This document shows, piece after piece, positions 57,484 to 64,000 of a stretch of 64,000 bases of DNA. The stretch is from Anodontia alba. Its lineage: Eukaryota; Mollusca; Bivalvia; Lucinida; Lucinidae. Both the position numbers and the translations under genes were made by a program. Each line of letters begins with the position of its first letter. Within the stretch, counting starts at the first letter, position 1. The stretch covers positions 78,815,852-78,879,851 of the forward strand of contig OZ024830.1 in NCBI GenBank assembly GCA_964016985.1, written 5' to 3'. The notes under the pieces were generated by a model. That model made no database searches. It worked only from the letters and a program-made list of their open reading frames with translations, and had not been told where the DNA came from.

Positions 57484-57740
57484 TAACACATCACAAAGTT
57501 GATTAGGATTGGTCATTGTCAGCAATGACAGAAGAACGATTATTATTATTAATCCGTGGAATATTATTTTGCTTATGGAAAATTTATCTATTTATTTATC
57601 TAAGTGTAGTCTGCACTTCTTTACGAATAATGGAATGATTCGCAAAACATCTAAGGCAAAACCGGGTAGGCCTATATTGTATTATTACTCCTACAGCCCT
57701 GAGAAACTTTATGGAAATCAGTTACAATGTGTAAAACTTA

Positions 57741-58349
57741 CGAGGGTCATGCAAAAGGTTCTGTCACTAATAGGTTTCTTTAGTTTTATCCCAGGTATAT
57801 TTTAAAATGTTTCACTGCACTTGAATGGTGTGTTGAATAGCTAAAGATACCCGTTTATTTCGTGCAAATTGCTTTCCAACTGACCGAGTTATTTCAAATT
57901 GAAATAGATGCAGTCATATACACTGACCAATGTACTTGTTACATTGGAATGTGGACCAAGCAAAGGATGATCAGGAGTCCACCTTTTACATGACAATGCC
58001 TCCTCTGATAGGTGTGAAGTTGTTAAGTCTTTTTTGAGCTTCTGAAAAGGTGAACGTTTTAAACCATCCACATTATTCACCTGAACTGAGTCCCTGTGAC
58101 TTATTTTTATTTCCAAGGCTTAAAAATGCTTTCTCGAAATAAGTATACATCTAGAAGATCTCTTGGCAGAGCTATTCATCAGTGTCTCCAACAGGTACCA
58201 AAAGAAGACTATTTATCTGTTTTTCGCGACTGGATAAAAAGGTTACAAGAATGTGTTTCACTTTGAAGGTTTGTAATAAAAATATGTTTGATAAAACGTA
58301 GCACTGAAGTAATCCAAACCCAGTGACAAAACTTTTTGCAGGACCCTCG
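57741..58349 (+). mobile_element. Internally deleted mariner-like transposon
   Basis: 28-bp inverted termini CGAGGGTCATGCAAAAGG / CCTTTTTGCAGGACCCTCG-type, flanked by TA on both sides. The C-terminal part of a transposase is readable in shifted frames: HDNA, then EKVNVLNHPHYSPELSPCDL and WIKRLQECVSL, covering the second and third catalytic Asp positions. At 609 bp it is about half the usual 1.3 kb and inactive. Confidence 0.88.
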
Positions 58350-58624
58350 TATTCATCGGAATGATCCACTACTTATAATTGGCATTCAGGAAATAAGAAA
58401 ACACTTCAAAACATTAAAAGGCCAGTGACACGACTTTATTTCATTGTAACCTATTTTATTAATGTATGACATCGACTACTTGTCCCACCGTTTGATTACA
58501 TATACATAATCTTTTTTTTCTTTCAATTGAAGAGCGCACGGTAAGGGAGATAACAATGTGAAAGGGGTCTGTTAGTTGGCTGTTTCTGTTTCATTATAAT
58601 TGTGGTCTACATGCCGCAGTTGGT

Positions 58625-58810
58625 TTAAAGCGATGATCTAAAGATGCCTATCATCGTGGTGGTCAGAGACATAGCTGAGCCATATGTGAAATCATATCCA
58701 GTATCACTGAAATATTTCGAAGGGTCGTCAACATTTATCACCTCGCGACTACATTGCAGAAATTGCCCTATATCCAAATGTGGGTTTCTATCACACATAC
58801 TATTATTATT
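58625..58810 (-). CDS. Possible exon or old transposon piece
   Basis: Minus-strand frame CDRNPHLDIGQFLQCSREV, INVDDPSKYFSDTGYDF, TYGSAMSLTTTMIGIF is free of stops and not low-complexity. The plus strand is also open across it (MPIIVVVRDIAEPYVKSY), so the coding strand is undecided. No family recognised. Confidence 0.2.
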   Translation of the reverse strand, partial: NNNSMCDRNPHLDIGQFLQCSREVINVDDPSKYFSDTGYDFTYGSAMSLTTTMIGIFRSSL

Positions 58811-58992
58811 ATTTTTTTTCGTGGTTAGCCAGATACGAATATTACCAAACTGGCGAGGTACCCCCCGCCCTCTCTCTCTCACACACACGTCCCTTGCTTG
58901 GCCTCAGTGGCGCAGCTAAAGCGTTATCTTTTTAGATCGTTAGTGCTTCCATCGCGGTTGTCTGAGTAAATACATGTACATATGTGAAAGTG

Positions 58993-58996
<4 letters not shown>

Positions 58997-59044
<48 letters not shown>

Positions 59045-59055
59045 ACACACACACA
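58997..59055. repeat. (CA)n microsatellite
   Basis: CA dinucleotide run with one T interruption. Confidence 0.95.
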
Positions 59056-59840
59056 TAAAAATACGATTTTGGTCCCTAATTAGACTCGACCTTGTTTTGG
59101 TCAATTATTTGCTGGTCAAAGCTATGAAATAACTTTATTTATATATTTTTCTGAACTGTGACAGGCTTTTAAATGAAAACAAAATTATTATCGTGGCTTC
59201 CAGGACCGACCATAATTTGCAAAATGCTTGACATTGTCAATGCCATAAAGGTTCCAACAGCAAAATGTGCTATATAGTCGTATATTTCAGACTAAAACGT
59301 GAAACTATTTGTTAATAATATAGAAATCGTATATGCATTTTATATATGAGTCCACATTCTACTTATGTTCCTAATTTCATCCCGATAGGTGCATGCTTAG
59401 TGCTAAATTTCTCCAAATTTAATCCAGACTTTTGGTCCCGTCTCCCGACCTTTACCCCCGACGCTTTACAAGCGGTTGATACGGATCCGTTGATACGTTC
59501 GTTTTACCTTTTGGTAATGATATCGGAAGTAAGTGAAAAAACAAAACAACAAAAAACAACGTTTGTTGACAATCGGGAACAGGATGAAGTATTAAAGGTT
59601 TTTAAGTATTTAGCTACCGATTTTCAGAAATTTACCTTTGTTACTTATTAATACTATATATAATTCTATTACTTCCTATGTTATGTTAGGACATACGTGA
59701 AAAGTGGATTAATGCACGAAAAATGAATCACTTTTCCGTTGCAGCGTAACGGAGATTGTAAGAAATTACTACCGAGTCGACAAAGGAAGACGAAGGTAGT
59801 TATATTTCTAGTATGGACGAAATGTGAAAGCTATATCTTA

Positions 59841-60480
59841 CATACTTTAGCAGTCAGGTCAGTTTTCAAAACATAAACACAGCTGTAAATGACAAATTAT
59901 GACCTGACCTTGATCTAGGCAGAAGGTCCAACTGTAGAAGGGGTGTGCGCTATTGAAAGGTCTTACCCTAAGGTTGGTGTGGGCCAAATATTAAAGCGGT
60001 ATATTGAATACTTCAGCAGTTACAAACACTTTTCGACACTTAAACGCAGAACTCGAACATGTGTTTAAATCACCTGACCTTGACCTCAGTAAAAGCTCAA
60101 ACTGAGAAAGGGGTATGTGCTATTAAAAGATCTAACCCTAAGGCTGGTGTGGGCCACATATTGAATCTTTATCTTAAATACTTCAGCAGTTATATAAACT
60201 TTTCAAAACTTAAACGCAAAACTTAAACATGGGTGTAAATGACAAAGTAAGAACTGACATTGACCTACAGAAAGGGTCCAACTTAATGTTGGGGTATATG
60301 CTATTAAAAAGTCTTACCCTATTGTAGGTATACGCCAAATATATAAGCAGCAATATATAAGCAAATTAAGAAACTATGCACACTTTTGAAAACTTAAACA
60401 TTCTGCTAACGCAGACGCGGACGCTGGCATGCCAACAACTGGGTGACAACATAAGCTCTTCATGGACATAGTCCTGGGAG
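59841..60480. repeat. ~170-bp tandem repeat, 3-4 units
   Basis: Units carry CTTCAGCAGTTA, TTTTCAAAACTTAAACGCA, TGACCTGACCTTGACCT and GGTCTTACCCTAAGGTTGG. The block ends with GCGGACGCTGGCATGCC and CTCTTCATGGACATAGTCC. Non-coding. Confidence 0.85.
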
Positions 60481-61081
60481 CTAAAAATAGCTGCGTTTCC
60501 ACTAACAGGCTGAAAACAATTTTGGTCGGTAGGTAGGAGAAACTGTTTATTTCTATTTTTCTCCAGAATAAAACAGGGTCGGGCCTGTATGAAAATACAG
60601 GTATTTTGTTAAGGGTCGGTGCTTAACTTTTTTATTTTACAATTTTACTGATAAAAAAAACAAAACAAAAAAAAAAAACAAACAAGAAAACTGCTGAGTC
60701 CGGTGTTAAATAGGGTCGGTCGGATTAGTGGAAACACAGCTATTTTTTACGCCTAATTCAACCTCTTATTTAGTCTCCCATGCAATCTGATAGGAATTGT
60801 AGTCCTTTAGCAAATACGGAACAAATGTGTGTAATTTTTTACGTTACTTATTCGTTATTTAAACATTATGCCATGTACGAATAACACATGTTTTATATTT
60901 CTGAATTGGAAAATTGGAAATAATTAAACATTCGCTATTCAATATTCAATAAGGAAAAGGTAATACTACTTATTCGTTATTCAAACTTTATGCCAAGTAC
61001 AGATAACAGTTATCCATTTATTTATTTCTTTTTATTTTACATTAAGAAATTATTAAATAGTTACTTATTCGCTATTTATTT
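60481..61081. other. AT-rich stretch, nothing coding
   Basis: Contains an inverted pair of short blocks around GGGTCGGTCGG and a TTACTTATTCGTTATTCAAA motif repeated at 60845, 60965 and 61870, which brackets the LINE fragment that follows. Confidence 0.45.
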
Positions 61082-61091
61082 ACAATTAAGT

Positions 61092-61847
61092 GACTTTATG
61101 AAGTCAATGCCAGGATTGCCAAAACTAGTGCAGCATTTGGTCGACTACGTGGTAGTGTTTGGGATTGAAGTGGAATCAGGCTTGATACAAAGCTGAAAGG
61201 CTACAAAGCTGTGGTGCTGCCAACACTATTGTATGCATGTAAAACGTAAACAGCTTACCAATGTTACGTCAAAAGACTGAACAACTTTCAAACAAGGTGC
61301 CTTAGAAAACGTTTAAAGATTAAGTGGCAAGACAGGATTCCAGACACAGAAGTCCTGAAAAGGCCAGGGGATGCAGAATGTACATACTATTCTGAAACTT
61401 GCACAGTTAATATGGACAGGCCATGTTACCAGGATGCCTGAGGAACGTTTGCCAAAGAAAATCCTCCATGGAGAACTAGAATTGGGCAAACGCTCCCATG
61501 GTGGTCAGAAGAAGCGATGAAAAGACACCCTGAAAGCCTCCCTCAAGGATTTCAACATACCAACAGAGTCATGGGAACAAATTGCACAGGACCGAGCAAA
61601 GTGGCGAGGCCTCATCAGAAGAGGTGCTAGTGAATATGAGGCAAATAGAATCAGCGAAGCCGAGCAAAAACGTGCACAGCGCAAAGTCAGAGATTGTCTT
61701 GCTCTGACCTCCGTTGTTCTATCTGCAACAGACAGTTTAGAGCTAGAATTGGTCTCATCAGCCATCTTAGAACACAAAAAGAGTAGCATTTCTCGCATGT
61801 AATTAAGATTGGTCATTGTCAGTAATGACAGACGAACTATTATTATT
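61092..61847 (+). mobile_element. 5'-truncated second copy of the LINE
   Basis: Corresponds to the last ~760 bp of the LINE at 53551-57546 (AAGTCAATGCCAGGATTGCC to GACAGACGAACTATTATTAT). Duplicated target ACAATTAAGT at 61082-61091 and 61848-61857. It keeps a recognisable C-terminal knuckle (PLRCSICNRQFRARIGLIS-type reading) in broken frames. Confidence 0.9.
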
Positions 61848-62131
61848 ACAATTAAGTAAGACATTCATTACTTATTCGTTATTCAAAATTTATGCCAGGC
61901 ACAGATAACATCTATCTTTTTTTTTATTTTCAGAAGAAGGAAATAATTTAACAGTTTCTTATTCGCTATTCGACAGTCAATTGCGAATAGGTAATACATA
62001 ACTTACTCGTTATTCAAAAGTTTTGCCAATTTCTCCCTTTACCATAGAAAAAGTGGTGAATAAGTGGCAAACAAAACGTCACAATGCATGCACCATTTCT
62101 GTTTGGAAACTGTTTCTGTATTTAACCATTT

Positions 62132-62414
62132 CACCACGAAAACACGCCTATATAATTTTGACCCTCTTATATACTTTTGTATAGTAAAACTGGGGTTTAC
62201 AGGGGTATACATTATTTTTCCTATTTTGCTAAAAAAAAAACAAAGTTTGTGGGTACTCGTTAGAACTACTCGCCAAGGCGGTTCTAACGAGTACCCACAA
62301 TCTAAGTTTTAAGAAAAAAAAAACATGAAAAATATCAGAATATGTTACCTTAAAAAATTCCTTTTTTTGGTTGTAAAATTTTCAATATATTTGAATAGGC
62401 GTGTTTTCGTAATG
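62132..62414 (-). mobile_element. CATYACG hairpin MITE, copy T
   Basis: The only copy in the right half of the window; flanks T/T. A-rich expansions replace the TTTCTGCTC blocks beside the hairpin, so this copy looks older. Confidence 0.88.
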
Positions 62415-63390
62415 TTCAATCCTCAAAAGCTATTTCTTACTATTTCTATTGTGTCAAGATAACCTGCTCCTTGAAGGGCGACTAGCAAATGCACTGATGA
62501 GGCAGTGATTCCGCGAGGTGGAATCAGAGTCTTCTTTCATATGGAGTGTGACCTGAATAAAGGGGTTTTATATTCTTTGCAAATAAGGATCATAAAACTC
62601 GTGCAAATAAGAAAGGTTCATAGGACACTCTGCATACGCAAATTTATATCATGGCTTTCGTTGTTCACATTCTTTATAGATTAACCTCTTGCAAGAACAA
62701 GGAAATGAAGAATAAATTTAAACCGACGGATTCACCTTAAGATTATCATTAATCTTACATGTTAGGGACCATATTTTCACCACACAGCTCAATGATAATG
62801 CTAAAGTTATACAAAAATAAATAAAAAAAATAAAAAAATAAATAAATAAAAAATAAAATAAAAATAATAAAATTATAAAATAATAAAATAAAAAACGGTT
62901 TCATGGAACTCCCGCTTTAGAAACTACTTATATTAACGTATTAACGCTTATATTTTTTACTTTGATAAACCGTACCTAGTGGGCACAGAACATTAAACAA
63001 CGTCGATTCAGCGTCGGTTCAACGTCATGACATTCAAAACGTTGAATCGACGTTGTTTCAACGCTGTGTGTCTGCTTAGGTAACCTATAACTGAAGATAA
63101 GAAGATCCATGTTTATTATACAAAATATACAGAACAAGAAAAAAGATAATAATAAAAAAGAATAAATAAATAAATAAAATGGAAATTAAAACACGGACCG
63201 ACCATTTTATAAAATCACTTTACGGCTGTCTGTTTTAGAGATATTTTGTTTCCTCGCACTGTGCCTTTCAAAAAATATTAACAAAGAATCACCTAGCAGT
63301 ATCTAAGCGACATCAAACAAAACAACAAATCAAACAACTACATAAACGTAAAGAACTTTACAAATTGCAATGAAATAAAAATTTGGGACA
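62415..63390. other. Non-coding stretch with AAAT runs
   Basis: AAAT/AAATA low complexity at 62812-62895 and 63150-63180, and the hairpin at 62995-63058. No gene seen. Confidence 0.5.
62995..63058. repeat. Perfect 16-bp inverted repeat
   Basis: AAACAACGTCGATTCA and its exact complement around a 32-base spacer that itself contains CAACGTC / GACGTTG-like motifs. Confidence 0.85.
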
Positions 63391-63399
63391 TATAAGTAT

Positions 63400-64000
63400 C
63401 CAAATTCGAGTGCCTATTCGAGGTCCTGGGAGCCTAGCTAGGGAGTGTAAATTAAAGCGGCTGGGTGCCCAAACTAGGGACATTTCAAAGAGATGAAACT
63501 TAATGCGTACAGAGGACACATATAGAGCAACTGGCAGGATTTTTTTTTAAAAAAGAAATTCGTCGGGAAAATCACGAGAAAACGATCGTAGAAAAAAGGT
63601 CACTTACTTATGCATCCAACTAACTATATTTAAACGGGTACCCAAATTATTGCTCCTGTGTACCCCAGCTGGGAAAGTTTCAGACATGAAGCTAAATGAG
63701 TACAAAGGACATAATCAGAGATACTAGCAGTGATTTTTTAAAAAAATCGCCAGGAAAAGTCGACAAAAAGTACCGTATACTAAAAACGGCACACGCTTTT
63801 CATTAGAGAGGGGTACCCAAGGTCGAGTTCCTAGTTGTAAGCCTACATTTCAAAGAGATGAATCTTGGTGGGTAAAACATATTTAGAGCAACTAGAAGAA
63901 AAAATGTTAAAGAAATTCGTCGGGAAAAGTTTGAGAAATTGATGGTAGAAAAAGGGTAACTTATGCATACAAATGACTAGATTCAGATAGGTACTTAAGG
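63400..64000. repeat. ~205-bp tandem repeat, about three units, runs off the right edge
   Basis: Units share CATTTCAAAGAGATGAA, AGAGCAACTGGCAGGATTTT, AAATTCGTCGGGAAAA and GGTACCCAA blocks near 63480, 63680 and 63850. Confidence 0.8.

Larger units (their letters stand above)
53551..57546 (+). mobile_element. APE-type non-LTR retrotransposon, near full length
   Basis: Bounded by a 12-bp duplication TATTAATCCGTG (53539-53550 and 57547-57558). About 0.8 kb of leader is followed by an apurinic-type endonuclease starting IGAWNVRTLMDSSGSD (54370s) with DRYKVEIAALSETR and later TDHRLVVSKLN. The reverse transcriptase follows with SSGKAPGPDAIPAEI, YDNHRGISLLSVAGKILARV, YGFRND, VDLTKAFDTVSREG, NGVKQGC and LFTDDM, and a C-terminal C2H2 knuckle CSICNRQFRAKISLISHIKT. 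It ends in an ATT-repeat tail. Stops and frameshifts throughout. This family is often mis-annotated as a craniofacial development protein 2-like gene. Confidence 0.92.
58350..59840. other. Intronic stretch with an unassigned open segment
   Basis: CA microsatellite at 58997-59055, open frames at 58625-58919 on both strands, and a segment at 59370-59480 similar to 19350-19450. No splice-supported exon of the reductase. Confidence 0.4.

Overview
The window is nuclear DNA from an animal, most likely a heterodont (clam-type) bivalve mollusc. The gene is split by GT-AG introns packed with transposon remnants, AT-rich microsatellites and long tandem repeats. Repeat types I know from bivalve genomes recur, for example elements opening with an AACAAGAGG tract followed by CTCACCTG, and tRNA-derived SINEs ending in a CGTTAAA tail. 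The species call is an inference. There is no prokaryotic gene organisation, CRISPR array or operon.

The only convincing host gene is an aldo-keto reductase of the KCNAB/YajO-like group. Seven consecutive plus-strand exons (2 to 8; 3120-22219) join in phase into 330 codons with the catalytic Asp, Tyr, Lys and His all present. Its first exon lies left of the window. A second first exon of the same kind (48591-48698) starts another copy of the gene, whose remaining exons lie beyond position 64000. The two copies are therefore a head-to-tail tandem pair separated by about 26 kb. Three other open segments on the minus strand may be exons but are unassigned.

From 2.6 to 32.3 kb the gene's introns and downstream flank carry about 19 copies of a ~280-bp hairpin MITE, with one more at 62.1 kb. 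Each has CATYACG termini and a near-perfect central inverted repeat. The same central hairpin also occurs inside pogo-like, hAT-like and other elements. Several elements are nested, and two nested cases allow the empty target site to be reconstructed.

The intergenic part holds a 47-bp minisatellite just after the stop codon, a 2.4-kb satellite (23.7-26.1 kb), ~155-bp tandem repeats (33.7-35.3 and 36.6-37.6 kb), and a decayed DIRS-like element (38.7-40.7 kb). The DIRS-like element is interrupted by a minus-strand array of Penelope-like retroelement copies (40.7-46.7 kb).

The longest Penelope-like copy has an N-terminal GIY-YIG endonuclease followed by a reverse transcriptase, the permuted order of the Naiad clade. 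It has in-frame TGA codons at positions where relatives carry cysteine, including the first position of the CxC motif. This matches the selenocysteine-coding Naiads described from clams and is the most interesting feature of the window.

The right part (48.6-64 kb), which is intron 1 of the second reductase copy, holds a repeated G-rich/ATATAC-rich family, a near full-length APE-type non-LTR retrotransposon with target-site duplications (53.55-57.55 kb), a deleted mariner (57.7-58.35 kb), a 5'-truncated sister of the same LINE (61.1-61.85 kb) and further tandem repeats.
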